Notes: a model not told the origin generated them from the sequence alone. 64,000 nt of DNA from Hyphomicrobium denitrificans 1NES1 (GCF_000230975.2 NC_021172.1:3348001-3412000); one strand, 5' to 3'. Shown: positions 29,078 to 38,479, counted from the first letter of the stretch. Made by a program: numbers and translations.

Positions 29078-29227
29078 TCAACGACGTGGCCGCCGAGGCT
29101 TAAAAATCAGCAACATGGCTAGGATCGTGAAGCAGAAACATAGCAGCATCAAATGGCCGGGTAGGTTAGATTCTATCAGCGCCACCGCTACGTCGGCATA
29201 CGCTCGAAAGAGCAAAAAATTCCACAT
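29078..29227 (-). CDS. Small membrane ORF between ccmB and ccmC, 49 residues
   Basis: The ORF starts at ATG 29227 with GGAGG six bases upstream, the best ribosome binding site in this operon. It encodes MWNFLLFRAYADVAVALIES followed by a hydrophobic helix (LMLLCFCFTILAMLLIF) and a basic end (KPRRPRR). I do not recognise it. It should be a single-pass inner-membrane protein with a cytoplasmic C-terminus. It lies 111 bases after ccmB and ends 36 bases before ccmC, on the same strand, so it could be cotranscribed with the heme export genes. It could also be a chance ORF. Confidence 0.5.
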   Translation of the reverse strand: MWNFLLFRAYADVAVALIESNLPGHLMLLCFCFTILAMLLIFKPRRPRR

Positions 29228-29338
29228 CAGAAGCCTCCATCTAGCCCTCGGAAGCTCGCAGTCTACGAGCAGAAAAGAGCTGATAACCGGCGGCAGGAAT
29301 GACGCCGAGATGGTTGTCGCGACCAATTTTTCCGATGT

Positions 29339-30004
29339 TTATTGAAGTTGTATACGAAGGGCCGCCGCCGCCGCGATAGGACCAAGAACCACCGCTGCCA
29401 GCGATATGGCCGTCAGGATCAGAAACGCCGCACCCATCCCGGCGGGTCCCATGACAGCGCCAACTGCCGATATGCCGAAAATCAGCGTCGGGATATAAAG
29501 CGGCAAAACGACGAGCGCCAACAACAGGCCGCCGCGCCGCGCCTTCACCGTTAATGCCGCGCCTATGGCTCCGAGAAAGCTCACGGCCGGCGTTCCGGCG
29601 AGCGTCGTTGCAACCAGGATCGGATAGGACCTGAGATCGAGGTTGAGCAAAATTCCGAGCACGGGTGCTAGGAGCGCCAGCGGAATGCCCGTCGTGATCC
29701 AGTGCGCCAATGCCTTCGCAGCCGCAACAAGCTCGAGGGGCAGCCGCCCCGTTGCGAGCACGTCGAGCGTGCCGTCCTCGTAGTCGGTTTCGAAAATGCG
29801 ATTGAGCGACAGGAGTGCCGCCAGCAGAAGCGCAATCCACAATATGCCGGCTGCGATGCGCGCTAAGAGATTAAGGTCCGGTCCGAGGCCGAGCGGCATG
29901 AGCGACACGACGACAAGGAAGAATCCCAACGCCGTGCCTATGGCACCGCCTTCGCGGATGGCTAGTCTAAGGTCGCGGCGAACGAGCGCCCAGAAGCTTG
30001 TCAC
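29339..30004 (-). CDS. ccmB: Heme exporter protein CcmB
   Basis: The 221-residue integral membrane protein is the permease partner of CcmA, with six hydrophobic segments. Family features are the start TSFWALVRRDLRLAIREGGA and FETDYEDGTLDVLATGRLPLE. The GTG start at 30004 overlaps the ccmA stop in GTGA, so translation is probably coupled. The frame stays open 57 codons upstream, but that part is the ccmA gene read in another frame. Confidence 0.92.
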   Translation of the reverse strand: MTSFWALVRRDLRLAIREGGAIGTALGFFLVVVSLMPLGLGPDLNLLARIAAGILWIALLLAALLSLNRIFETDYEDGTLDVLATGRLPLELVAAAKALAHWITTGIPLALLAPVLGILLNLDLRSYPILVATTLAGTPAVSFLGAIGAALTVKARRGGLLLALVVLPLYIPTLIFGISAVGAVMGPAGMGAAFLILTAISLAAVVLGPIAAAAALRIQLQ

Positions 30005-30669
30005 GCGGCCATCCTTCGGGAAATGATAGTCAAAGTCCGGACGCGCTCGAGCGCCAGCGGCAAATGCGTCGCAATAATCGCCAGGCCGCCAGCGCGTGTG
30101 TGGTCGTTGACGGCGGCAACGAGCCGGTCCGATGATGCAATATCGAGCGACACTGTCGGCTCGTCGAGAAGCCACACGGGGCGGACCGCTAGCAGAAGCC
30201 GCGCGAGACCCAGCCGCCGTCTTTGTCCCGCCGAGAGATAAGCCGCCGGAAACTCTGCGAGATCATCCAATCCGAAATGGCGAAGCGCGCGCTCGATGGA
30301 CTCGGCATCCGCGACGCTGCCGCTCAAATATTCCGACCAGAAGGCGGCGTTCTCGAACACGGTCAGGCTCGATTTGACGGCATTGGCATGTCCGACGACA
30401 TGCGCCTGCTCCGAAATCGTCAGCTCACTGTCGCCACCGTCGAGGTGAACCGAGCCGCTCGATGGCCGGATATAGCCTGCGACAGTTCTGAGCAGAGTCG
30501 TTTTTCCAGCGCCGTTGGCTCCCGACAGGACCAAGGCTTCACCCTCCGAGACGGCAAACGACAGGCCGTCGATAACGATGCGACCACCCCGTTCTATGAT
30601 CAAATCTTCGGCGATGAGTTGCACAGGGACAGGATTCCAAGGCTGCGGGACAAGCAATAACTGTCGCAT
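30001..30669 (-). CDS. ccmA: Heme exporter ATP-binding protein CcmA
   Basis: The ABC ATPase (up to 222 residues) powers release of heme-loaded CcmE. Walker A is SGANGAGKTTLL (residues 49-60), the signature is YLSAGQRRRLGLARLLL, Walker B is VWLLDEPTVSLD, and IATHLPL carries the switch histidine. I give the first ATG at 30669; a GTG at 30624 (VQLIAEDLIIERGG) would give the more usual length of about 207 residues and is a serious alternative. It heads the ccm operon and is divergent from acnA. Confidence 0.92.
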   Translation of the reverse strand: MRQLLLVPQPWNPVPVQLIAEDLIIERGGRIVIDGLSFAVSEGEALVLSGANGAGKTTLLRTVAGYIRPSSGSVHLDGGDSELTISEQAHVVGHANAVKSSLTVFENAAFWSEYLSGSVADAESIERALRHFGLDDLAEFPAAYLSAGQRRRLGLARLLLAVRPVWLLDEPTVSLDIASSDRLVAAVNDHTRAGGLAIIATHLPLALERVRTLTIISRRMAA

Positions 30670-30861
30670 TTTGACTGCGACGCCATCGCCAAAACGTGAA
30701 GGGGTTCACTTTTGCGAAGGATTATATAAAAGGCACGTTGTATCCTTCGCTAGCGCAAAAGCGGGGATCGCGCGGCATCGCTGAAGATTCCGCGGGATGT
30801 CCTCGATCCGCCGGCACTCCGGCGGCGCAGCCCTTCGTCTTTCTCTTTCGGAGGCCTGACC

Positions 30862-33576
30862 TTGAGCGCACTCACACCCTCGTCCAACGACAGTTTCAAT
30901 TGCCGCAAGACCCTCACTGTCGAGGGCAAACCCTACGTTTACTATTCGTTGCCCGATGCCGAGGCCAATGGCCTCAAGGGTATTTCCAAGCTCCCTTATT
31001 CGATGAAGGTTCTGCTTGAGAACCTGTTGCGCCACGAGGACGGGCGCACGGTGACGAAAGCCGACATCGCGGCGATGGCAGAATGGCTCGATAACAAGGG
31101 CAAAAAGGAAAAGGAAATCGGCTTCCGGCCGGCGCGCGTCCTGATGCAGGACTTCACCGGCGTTCCGGCGGTTGTCGATCTCGCCGCTATGCGCGACGGC
31201 ATGACGAAGCTCGGCGGCGATCCGGCCAAGATCAATCCGCTGGTGCCGGTCGATCTCATCATCGACCATTCCGTGATCGTCGATGAATTCGGAACGCCGA
31301 AGGCGCTCGCCGACAACGTGGCGCTCGAATACGCGCGCAACGGCGAACGCTACAACTTCTTGAAGTGGGGCCAGGGCGCGTTTCACAATTTCCGCGTCGT
31401 GCCGCCAGGCACCGGCATCTGCCATCAGGTCAATCTCGAATACCTGGCGCAGACGGTCTGGACGAAGCAAATGTCCGACGGCTCGACGGTTGCCTATCCC
31501 GACACGCTCGTCGGCACGGACAGCCATACGACGATGGTCAACGGGCTTGCAGTGCTCGGCTGGGGCGTTGGCGGTATCGAAGCGGAAGCGGCGATGCTCG
31601 GTCAGGCGCAGTCGATGCTCATTCCGGAAGTCATCGGCTTCCGGCTGACCGGCAGGCTCAACGAAGGCGTGACGGCGACGGACTTGGTTCTGACCGTCAC
31701 GCAGATGCTGCGCAAGAAGGGCGTCGTCGGCAAATTCGTCGAGTTCTACGGCCCCGGCCTTGACAGCATGACGCTCGCCGACCGCGCGACGATCGGCAAC
31801 ATGGCGCCGGAATACGGTGCGACGTGTGGCTTCTTCCCCGTCGACAAGGAGACGATCAACTATCTCACGATGTCGGGGCGCGACGCGCACCGCATTGCGC
31901 TTGTCGAAGCCTATTGCAAGGCGCAGGGACTTTTCCGCGAGTCCGGTGCGGCCGATCCCGTCTTTACCGACACGCTGGCACTCGATCTCGGCGCCGTCGT
32001 GCCGTCGATGGCCGGACCGAAACGGCCGGAGGGCCGCCTTGCACTCGGCGAAATCAAGAGCGGGTTCGAGACGGCGCTTGTATCGGAATACAAAAAACCC
32101 GACGAAGCTCAAAAGCGCGTTCCGGTCGAGGGGAAATCCTACGATATCGGGCATGGCGATGTCGTGATCGCCGCTATCACGAGCTGCACGAACACGTCGA
32201 ATCCGAGTGTTTTGATTGCGGCCGGGCTTCTCGCTCGCAATGCCGTCGCGCGGGGACTGACGAGCAAGCCGTGGGTGAAAACTTCTCTCGCGCCTGGATC
32301 GCAGGTCGTCGCCGCGTATCTCGCCCAGTCGGGATTGCAGACTTATCTCGACAAGATCGGATTCAATCTCGTTGGCTTCGGCTGCACCACCTGCATCGGA
32401 AACTCCGGCCCGTTGGCGCCGGAGCTGTCGAAAGCCATCAACGATAATGGCATCGTCGCAGCGGCGGTTCTCTCGGGCAACCGGAACTTCGAGGGCCGTG
32501 TCAGCCCCGATGTGCAGGCGAACTATCTCGCGTCTCCTCCGCTCGTCGTCGCTCATGCCCTAGCGGGAACAGTGCTGAAGGATCTCACGAAAGAACCCAT
32601 CGGAACGGGCAGCGACGGCAAGCCCGTCTATCTCAAAGAGATCTGGCCGACGACGCAGGAGATCCAGAAATTCATTGCCGAAAACATCACACGCGACATG
32701 TTTAAGGCACGCTATGCCGATGTCTTCAAGGGCGACAACAACTGGCAGTCGATCGCGATCAGCGGCGGCCTGACCTACGGCTGGAACGGGCAATCGACGT
32801 ACGTTCAGAATCCACCCTACTTCCAGACCATCGGGCGCGAGGCGAAGCCGGTCGGCGACATTGTCGATGCGCGAATCCTCGGACTATTCGGCGACAAGAT
32901 CACGACTGACCACATCTCGCCTGCCGGCTCGATCAAGACGTCGAGCCCGGCCGGGCGTTATTTGCTCGAGCACGGTGTGCAACCGATCGACTTCAATCAG
33001 TACGGCACGCGGCGCGGCAACCACGAAGTGATGATGCGCGGCACGTTCGCCAACATCCGCATCAAGAATGCGATGGTGAAGGATGCCAACGGCAACGTGA
33101 AGGAAGGCGGCCTGACAATCCACTATCCGTCCGGCAAGGAGATGGCGATCTACGACGCTGCGATGCTTTACGAGCAGGACGGCGTGCCGCTCGTCGTGTT
33201 TGCCGGAATTGAATACGGCAACGGTTCATCGCGCGACTGGGCGGCGAAAGGAACCAACCTTCTCGGCGTGCGCGCCGTCGTTGCGCAGTCGTTCGAGCGC
33301 ATTCACCGCTCGAACCTCGTCGGCATGGGCGTGGCGCCGTTCACCTTCCAGGAAGGGACTTCCTGGCAGACGCTCGGCCTCAAGGGCGACGAGCGAGTGA
33401 CGATCCGAGGACTTGCCAAGGTCAAGCCGCGCGAGGTCGTCAATCTGACGATCACGCGGGCCGACGGTACGTCAATCGAGGTGCCTGTGCTCTGCCGTAT
33501 CGATACCCTCGACGAGATCGAATATTTCAAGAACGGCGGCATTCTGCACTACGTGCTGCGCAACCTGGCTGCGTAA
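30862..33576 (+). CDS. acnA: Aconitate hydratase A
   Basis: The 904-residue enzyme isomerises citrate to isocitrate. The 4Fe-4S ligands are Cys442 in [12 protein letters not shown] and Cys508 and Cys511 in [42 protein letters not shown] and the C-terminal swivel domain signature [14 protein letters not shown] are typical. The start is TTG at 30862 with GGAGG seven bases upstream, and no better start exists. A hairpin follows at 33612-33636. Divergence from ccmA is a common layout in the order. Confidence 0.96.
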   Translation: MSALTPSSNDSFNCRKTLTVEGKPYVYYSLPDAEANGLKGISKLPYSMKVLLENLLRHEDGRTVTKADIAAMAEWLDNKGKKEKEIGFRPARVLMQDFTGVPAVVDLAAMRDGMTKLGGDPAKINPLVPVDLIIDHSVIVDEFGTPKALADNVALEYARNGERYNFLKWGQGAFHNFRVVPPGTGICHQVNLEYLAQTVWTKQMSDGSTVAYPDTLVGTDSHTTMVNGLAVLGWGVGGIEAEAAMLGQAQSMLIPEVIGFRLTGRLNEGVTATDLVLTVTQMLRKKGVVGKFVEFYGPGLDSMTLADRATIGNMAPEYGATCGFFPVDKETINYLTMSGRDAHRIALVEAYCKAQGLFRESGAADPVFTDTLALDLGAVVPSMAGPKRPEGRLALGEIKSGFETALVSEYKKPDEAQKRVPVEGKSYDIGHGDVVIAAITSCTNTSNPSVLIAAGLLARNAVARGLTSKPWVKTSLAPGSQVVAAYLAQSGLQTYLDKIGFNLVGFGCTTCIGNSGPLAPELSKAINDNGIVAAAVLSGNRNFEGRVSPDVQANYLASPPLVVAHALAGTVLKDLTKEPIGTGSDGKPVYLKEIWPTTQEIQKFIAENITRDMFKARYADVFKGDNNWQSIAISGGLTYGWNGQSTYVQNPPYFQTIGREAKPVGDIVDARILGLFGDKITTDHISPAGSIKTSSPAGRYLLEHGVQPIDFNQYGTRRGNHEVMMRGTFANIRIKNAMVKDANGNVKEGGLTIHYPSGKEMAIYDAAMLYEQDGVPLVVFAGIEYGNGSSRDWAAKGTNLLGVRAVVAQSFERIHRSNLVGMGVAPFTFQEGTSWQTLGLKGDERVTIRGLAKVKPREVVNLTITRADGTSIEVPVLCRIDTLDEIEYFKNGGILHYVLRNLAA

Positions 33577-33611
33577 GCATCCCCGCGCGCTTCTTTCCGT
33601 CCGGATAGCAA

Positions 33612-33636
33612 GGTAAGGGGTTTCACGCCCCTTACC
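33612..33636 (+). terminator. Hairpin after acnA
   Basis: GGTAAGGGG (33612-33620) pairs perfectly with CCCCTTACC (33628-33636) over TTTCACG, 35 bases after the acnA stop. A weak T-rich stretch follows only after 33646, so it is a probable but imperfect intrinsic terminator. Confidence 0.65.
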
Positions 33637-33798
33637 CTTATCGACATTTTCACCTAACGGTTTACGTTGACGGGACGAAATCTCGCGTGCCTCACCCGTT
33701 CGTGACATGGTTTTCGCGCCTTTCACTTTTTGGAAGCAGGGCTAGAGGCTAAAAGAGATGACGGGGGTTAAGGCGTCACCTCATCTGGGCGAGCAGCA

Positions 33799-34566
33799 AT
33801 GCGTTTTCGCAGTACCGTTCTGGCACTTCTGGCTCCGATAGCTGCCGCAACCGCCGCGCCGTCTGCCGCCCAGGAACCCTCCAGGGCAGGGCAGCCGGCC
33901 GTCATTCCGCGTGCCGTCGTCGAACTCTATACGAGCCAAGGGTGTTCATCGTGCCCGCCAGCGGATGCCGTGCTGAAAAAGCTTTCAGCCGATCCCTCGA
34001 TCATCGCGCTTTCGCTTCCCGTCGATTATTGGAATTACCTGGGCTGGAAGGATACGTTCGGCTCATCCCGTAATAGTGACCGTCAGCGGAACTACGCTCG
34101 TGCCCGCGGCGATGGCTCTATTTACACGCCGCAGGCTATCGTCAACGGCGAAGCCCACGTCAACGGTGCATCGGTGGCCGAAATCAACCAGGCCATTGAA
34201 AGCACATCCACGAAAGCTGGACCGCAGCACATTCCCGTGCGGTTCTGGCAGGAGCGCAATACGCTCAATTTCGCATTGGGCGGAGAAGAGCCGGGGCACG
34301 CGCCGCGGGAAGCGACGATCTGGCTCGGTGTCGTGCAGACGTCGGGGACGGTCGATGTCAAACAGGGTGAGAACGAAGGAAAGCAGCTCACCTACACAAA
34401 TATCGTGCGCGAGCTGACGCCCATCGGCATCTGGAAGGGGCAACCGCTCGAGATTCAGCTACCACGCGCCGCTCTGATGCAAGCCGAGGTTCAAAAGATC
34501 GTTGTGCTGCTGCAGGAGGACCGTAGCGGTCCAATCATCGGCGGAACGCTCGCCGGGCTGTGGTAG
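33799..34566 (+). CDS. DUF1223 family secreted thioredoxin-fold protein
   Basis: The 255-residue protein has a signal peptide (RSTVLALLAPIAAATAAPSAAQ) and the DUF1223 signature VVELYTSQGCSSCPPADAVL, with a CxxC pair at Cys49 and Cys52, then LPVDYWNYLGWKDTF and IYTPQAIVNGEAHVNG. The fold is thioredoxin-like and the protein should be periplasmic; a redox role is likely but not shown for the family. It follows acnA by 222 bases and ends near a composite palindrome. Confidence 0.88.
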   Translation: MRFRSTVLALLAPIAAATAAPSAAQEPSRAGQPAVIPRAVVELYTSQGCSSCPPADAVLKKLSADPSIIALSLPVDYWNYLGWKDTFGSSRNSDRQRNYARARGDGSIYTPQAIVNGEAHVNGASVAEINQAIESTSTKAGPQHIPVRFWQERNTLNFALGGEEPGHAPREATIWLGVVQTSGTVDVKQGENEGKQLTYTNIVRELTPIGIWKGQPLEIQLPRAALMQAEVQKIVVLLQEDRSGPIIGGTLAGLW

Positions 34567-34599
34567 GGCTCTGACGCTTGTTTCCCCTCTCTCTACGTC

Positions 34600-34686
34600 A
34601 TGGCCGCCCTCCGAGGCGGCCATCCAGAGCGGCACACTCAATCTTCGAAACAATCGGCTCTGGATGGCCGGGTCAGGCCCGGCCAT
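34600..34686. repeat. Composite palindromic repeat between convergent genes
   Basis: Two hairpins, ATGGCCGCC/GGCGGCCAT (34600-34623) and ATGGCCGGG/CCCGGCCAT (34664-34686), are themselves linked by a 13-bp inverted repeat GGCCATCCAGAGC (34618-34630) and GCTCTGGATGGCC (34657-34669). So the whole 87 bases can form one cruciform or two separate hairpins. It lies between convergent DUF1223 and M3 peptidase genes. A single-hairpin relative is at 3383-3403. Confidence 0.75.
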
Positions 34687-34712
34687 GGAGTAGAATTTGA
34701 ATGCGCGAAAAG

Positions 34713-36794
34713 TTAAGCTGCCAAGCCACGCTTTTTCAACAGCCCGTCGATCTTCGGAGGGCGGCCGCGGAATGCGACGTAGGCAGCGTGCGGATCGCGC
34801 CGGTTGCCGGCCGAATAAATGTACTCGTAGAGCTTCTTCGCTGTCGCGCGATGGAATACATCGCCCGCTTCTTCGAACGCCGCAAAGGCGTCGGCGTCCA
34901 TCACTTCCGACCACAGATAGCTGTAATAGCCGGCGGCATAGCTCGACATGATATGCATGAAATGCGGGATGCGGTGCCGCATCACGATCTCGTCCGGCAT
35001 GCCGATGTCCTTCAAGGTCTCGCGTTCGAAGCCTTCGACGTCGCCGATCGGATTTCCTTCGGCCGAATAGAGCGCCATATCGACGAGCGCCGACGAGGTG
35101 TATTCGACCGTCGCAAATCCCTGATTGAAATTCCGCGCAGCGAACAAACGATCGCGCAGCGCTTTCGGCATCGGCTTGCCGGTCTTATAGTGAAGCGCGT
35201 GTTTTTCGAGTACTTCCGACGTCGACAACCAGTGCTCGTAGAGCTGCGACGGCAGTTCGACAAAATCGCGCGATACCGCAGTCCCCGAGATCGACGGGTA
35301 AGTGACGTCGGACAGCAGCCCATGCAGGGCGTGGCCGAACTCATGAAACAACGTGCGTGCATCGTCGAATGACAGCAACGCCGGCTCGCCGTCAGCGCCC
35401 TTGGCGAAGTTCAGAACGTTGACGATGACGGGCGACTGGCCCTTGGCGAGCTTATGCTGCGAACGGAAGGCCGACATCCAGGCGCCTGAGCGTTTCGACG
35501 GCCGCGCAAAATAATCAGCCATGAAAATGCCGACGTGGGCGCCGGATTTGCTTAGGACTTCCCAGGTTCGGACTTCGGGATGATAGCGCGGCAGGTCGTT
35601 ACGTTCCTTGAAGCGCAGGCCGAACAACCGCGTCGCACAATCGAACGCCGCGCGGATTATATTGTCGAGCTTCAAGTATGGCCGCAGCCTGGATTCGTCG
35701 AGATCGTATTTGGCTTTTCGTACCTTCTCGGCATAGTAGCGCCAATCCCAGGGCATGATCAGCGAATTATCCCCGCTCGCGCGGGCTTCGGCGAGAAGCG
35801 CGCCGTGTTCTTCGCTCGCGCGTTTAACGGCTTTGCGCCAGACTCCCTGCAGCAGATCGGCGACAGCAGCGGGTGTCTTGGCCATCGTGTCCTGCAGGCT
35901 GAACTCCGCGAAGGATTTAAAGCCCATCAGACGCGCATATTCGGCGCGCAAGGCGACGGCCTCGGCCACGATCTGGCGATTATCGGTATCGCCGTCATGG
36001 GCGCCGCGTTTGACCCAGGCTTCGAATGCCTGCTCGCGCAGGTCGCGGCGGCTTGAGAAGGTCAGGAACCCTTCAACGCTTGAGCGCGCAAGCGTGATAA
36101 GTCCCTTGCCCTTAATGCCCGCATCGGCAGCTGCACGCTCGGCGTTCTCCTTGAGCGTCGAAGGCAGCCCCGCGAGATCGTTTTCGTCTTCAAGAACCAG
36201 CTGCCAAGACTGCTCATCCTTCAGCACGTTCTGCATGAATTGGGTGACAAGCGTCGCGAGCCGTGCCTTGATTTCCTTGACGCGCGATTTTTCCGCAGAC
36301 GACAGGCGCGCACCCGCGCGGACGAATTCCAGGTGATGGCGTTCGAGGACGCGACGATCTTCGTCGCTGAGCTTCAGCGATTCACGACGCTCGAAAAGAT
36401 CATCGATCCTCTTGAAGAGGCGTTTGTCGAGCAGAATGCGCGTCTCATGAGCCGCAAAGCGCGGAGCCATGTCGCGCGCGACCTCCTGCAATTCCGGTGT
36501 TGAGTCGGAGCCCTCGAGGTTCCAGAAGACCGATGCGACGCTGGAGAGTTGCCATCCGCTCTTTTCGAGCGCCAGGATCGTATTCGCGAAAGTCGGTCTC
36601 GCCGGATTCGACGCGATCCTTTCGATCTCGGCATTATGCTGACGAAACGCTGCTTCCAACGCGGGCTTGAAGTGGCGAATCTCAATCTTATCGAAGGGCG
36701 GGAGGGCGAACGGGCTATTCCACTTTGCGATCAACGGGTTAACGGCGGACTTTGGCGGCGCCTTGGCCGCCGGTTTTCGTGCGTGAGCTATCAT
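34713..36794 (-). CDS. dcp: M3 family metallopeptidase, peptidyl-dipeptidase Dcp-like
   Basis: The 693-residue zinc peptidase degrades small peptides in the cytoplasm. The zinc motif is TLFHEFGHALHGLLSD near residue 484, followed by YPSISGTAVSRDFVELPSQLYEHWL, which carries the distal conserved residues and is closer to Dcp than to oligopeptidase A. The C-terminal YYSYLWSEVMDADAFAAFEEAG is also standard. I chose ATG at 36794; a longer open frame adds 30 residues without similarity. A minus-strand terminator lies 92 bases upstream, so the gene has either its own promoter or an attenuated leader. Confidence 0.88.
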   Translation of the reverse strand: MIAHARKPAAKAPPKSAVNPLIAKWNSPFALPPFDKIEIRHFKPALEAAFRQHNAEIERIASNPARPTFANTILALEKSGWQLSSVASVFWNLEGSDSTPELQEVARDMAPRFAAHETRILLDKRLFKRIDDLFERRESLKLSDEDRRVLERHHLEFVRAGARLSSAEKSRVKEIKARLATLVTQFMQNVLKDEQSWQLVLEDENDLAGLPSTLKENAERAAADAGIKGKGLITLARSSVEGFLTFSSRRDLREQAFEAWVKRGAHDGDTDNRQIVAEAVALRAEYARLMGFKSFAEFSLQDTMAKTPAAVADLLQGVWRKAVKRASEEHGALLAEARASGDNSLIMPWDWRYYAEKVRKAKYDLDESRLRPYLKLDNIIRAAFDCATRLFGLRFKERNDLPRYHPEVRTWEVLSKSGAHVGIFMADYFARPSKRSGAWMSAFRSQHKLAKGQSPVIVNVLNFAKGADGEPALLSFDDARTLFHEFGHALHGLLSDVTYPSISGTAVSRDFVELPSQLYEHWLSTSEVLEKHALHYKTGKPMPKALRDRLFAARNFNQGFATVEYTSSALVDMALYSAEGNPIGDVEGFERETLKDIGMPDEIVMRHRIPHFMHIMSSYAAGYYSYLWSEVMDADAFAAFEEAGDVFHRATAKKLYEYIYSAGNRRDPHAAYVAFRGRPPKIDGLLKKRGLAA

Positions 36795-36885
36795 ATTGTG
36801 AACGCTATCCAATTTCCCCCTCGACGTAACTGTATATAAGCACGGTTTTTTCCGTTGTCCCAAATAACGATCTGTAATGCGCAAT

Positions 36886-36913
36886 AAAAAAGGGCCGGAT
36901 CAGTCCGGCCCTT
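36886..36913 (-). terminator. Strong rho-independent terminator reading minus strand
   Basis: AAGGGCCGGA (36890-36899) and TCCGGCCCTT (36904-36913) form a perfect 10-bp stem with loop TCAG. The plus-strand A-run at 36886-36890 becomes a T-run for minus-strand transcripts. No annotated gene ends here, which is the main evidence for a transcript between here and about 37100. Confidence 0.85.
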
Positions 36914-37080
36914 CAAAGGCAATTGGCAGATGGATCCGTCTTGGATGGGGAGCCAAGACGGGAGAGGGGTATCAGGAGGGTTGCCCAGAGACCTAGCTCC
37001 GAAACTTTGGCCCCGGGGGGCTGGGGGGCTGAGTGTCCAGAGCCGGTCGTTGAAGCAAGGCCTCGGGCAACGGTTATTTC
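36886..37080 (-). ncRNA. Candidate structured RNA with 6S-like architecture, minus strand
   Basis: In the 453-base gap between divergent dcp and DUF2794 genes, the minus strand can fold into a 14-bp stem with one bulge (AGGCCTCGGGCAAC at 37058-37071 against 36980-36994). Inside is an open bubble of about 13 bases per side and an inner 8-bp stem (37037-37044 against 37009-37016). A second hairpin (36936-36961, perfect 9 bp) and an intrinsic terminator (36890-36913 with T-run) follow. A closing stem, central bubble and apical stem are the layout of 6S RNA. I do not recognise a family sequence, so it could also be a leader of dcp. Confidence 0.45.
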
Positions 37081-37247
37081 TATCGCGTTCCAATACGGCG
37101 GATTATGGCCAGTTGGTCGTCGCGAATTTGTCGGGCGCGAGGTAATTCCGTGCCAAGGAGTCTCTACAATCCTACTCGGCAAGCTGGCCCTTGCTTTCGC
37201 CGTGTATTGGGGCGATCCTTCCACGAGTCAGCAACGGACGACTCGAT

Positions 37248-37634
37248 TTGAACGAGACAACCGATCCGATAGTTTTCCGCCCGCGGCGCGCGGGCCAACA
37301 CGCGACTCCCGATACACTCGGTCCGGAGTCCGGACGGCCGACTTCCTTCGACAGGCATGAGCTTACCGCCATCCTCGATCTCTATGGGCGCAAGGTCGCG
37401 TCCGGCGCGTGGCGAGACTACGCGATTGATCTGTTGCGCGATAAGGCCGTCTTTTCCGTCTACCGTCGAGCAAGCGAATATGCGCTCTACCGCATCGAAA
37501 AGGATCTGCGGCTGGCGCGCAAGCAGGGCGCCTACAGCGTCATCGCCGCGGGGGGCCTCATCATGAAGCGCGGGCACGATCTGAAGCGCGTGCTCAGCGT
37601 GCTCGAAGACAGACTGGATCTCGTGGCTCCATGA
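37248..37634 (+). CDS. DUF2794 family protein
   Basis: The 128-residue protein matches DUF2794 of alphaproteobacteria as I recall it: FDRHELTAILDLYGRKVASG, WRDYAIDLLRDKAVFSVYRRASEYALYRIEKD, and RKQGAYSVIAAGGLIMKRGHDLKRVLSVLE. The function is unknown and no catalytic residues stand out. The start is uncertain because there is no ATG upstream of the conserved part; TTG at 37248 (MNETTDPIVF) fits best, and another TTG at 37191 is open. It converges on the BI-1 gene over a shared terminator. Confidence 0.75.
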   Translation: MNETTDPIVFRPRRAGQHATPDTLGPESGRPTSFDRHELTAILDLYGRKVASGAWRDYAIDLLRDKAVFSVYRRASEYALYRIEKDLRLARKQGAYSVIAAGGLIMKRGHDLKRVLSVLEDRLDLVAP

Positions 37635-37660
37635 CTATGTATGGCGGCGGGAGCGGAATA

Positions 37661-37690
37661 TAAAAAAGGCCCCGGATTCCGGGGCCTTTC
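37661..37690. terminator. Bidirectional terminator between DUF2794 and BI-1 genes
   Basis: AAAGGCCCCGG (37665-37675) pairs with CCGGGGCCTTT (37679-37689) over the loop ATT. The A-run on the left and Ts on the right let it work for both converging genes. Confidence 0.85.
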
Positions 37691-37711
37691 GCTTTTGGAC
37701 ATGTTGTCCGT

Positions 37712-38479
37712 TTAGCTATTGTTGCTGTTCATCAGACCCAGGATGTTCAGGATGTGAATGAACAGGGTGATGAACGAACCGTAGAGCATGAACGCACCGA
37801 AGATCGACGAGCGCTTCAACTGCTCTTCGCCGCCGTAGGAGGCACTCTCGATATACATCGACTTGATCGCCTGCGTCTCAAAGGCCGTCACGACCGAGAA
37901 GAGCAGAACGACGATCGACGAGATGACCAAGCTCACGGTCTTGCTCGTGCCCGGGTCGGTCACGAAGAAGAAGCTGACCAGCATCGCGATGATCAAGCCG
38001 ATCGACGCCATCGACAGGAAACCGCTCCAGCCCGTCATGTCCTTTTTCGTCGTGTAGCCGATGAGGCTCGTCGCCGCAAACGTCGCTGCAGCGATGAAAA
38101 ACGCCTGACCGATCAGGCCGGAGAGGCCGCGCGCGACGAACATTTCGATCATCGGCGAGATCAGGATGCCCCAGAGCGCGCAGTAGGCCCAGTAGGCGCC
38201 ATGCGCCATGGCCGTGCTGCCTGAGAAGAACAGGCGAGGTGCAAACCAGCCCAGACCCAGCAACGCGGCGAAGATCACCCATTTCATCGGGCCCAGCGCG
38301 ATGGCCTGCATCAGGGCCGGGTTGGCCATCAACAGCATCACGACGACAGCCGTTCCGGCCACGCCGAGCGCCATGTAGTTGTAGGTGCCGAGCATGAACG
38401 AGCGCAGCCCCTGGTCTAATGCGCCGGATGTTCTCGCGCCGCCGATTGGCCCAGTCGGTCGCGTAAAAACTTCAGCCAT
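37712..38479 (-). CDS. Bax inhibitor-1/YccA family membrane protein
   Basis: The 255-residue protein has seven hydrophobic segments and the BI-1 pattern: GLRSFMLGTYNYMALGVAGTAVVV, then FVARGLSGLIGQAFFIAAATFAATSLIGYTTKKDMTG, and a C-terminal aspartate-free loop followed by FGAFMLYGSFITLFIHILNILGLM. BI-1 proteins are calcium- or proton-leak channels or FtsH-associated factors; the role here is not known. ATG at 38479 has GAGGA ten bases upstream. The open frame upstream adds 29 residues that lack similarity. Confidence 0.9.
   Translation of the reverse strand: MAEVFTRPTGPIGGARTSGALDQGLRSFMLGTYNYMALGVAGTAVVVMLLMANPALMQAIALGPMKWVIFAALLGLGWFAPRLFFSGSTAMAHGAYWAYCALWGILISPMIEMFVARGLSGLIGQAFFIAAATFAATSLIGYTTKKDMTGWSGFLSMASIGLIIAMLVSFFFVTDPGTSKTVSLVISSIVVLLFSVVTAFETQAIKSMYIESASYGGEEQLKRSSIFGAFMLYGSFITLFIHILNILGLMNSNNS

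Noticed and set aside
27932..29122. 396-codon plus-strand open frame over ccmG-ccmD-ccmC
   Set aside because: Opposite to recognised ccm genes; composition like a shadow.
30706..32556. 616-codon minus-strand open frame opposite acnA
   Set aside because: It is antisense to a well-conserved aconitase, has arginine/aspartate-rich sequence without any domain and arises from high GC in third positions.
33700..33798. ORF or promoter between acnA and the DUF1223 gene
   Set aside because: The 222-base gap holds only the acnA hairpin; no clear hexamers or small gene could be supported.
36914..37100. tmRNA, SRP RNA or RNase P RNA
   Set aside because: I see no tag-coding segment, no SRP GGAAG-type domain and no RNase P core motifs in either strand, so only an unnamed or 6S-like RNA remains.
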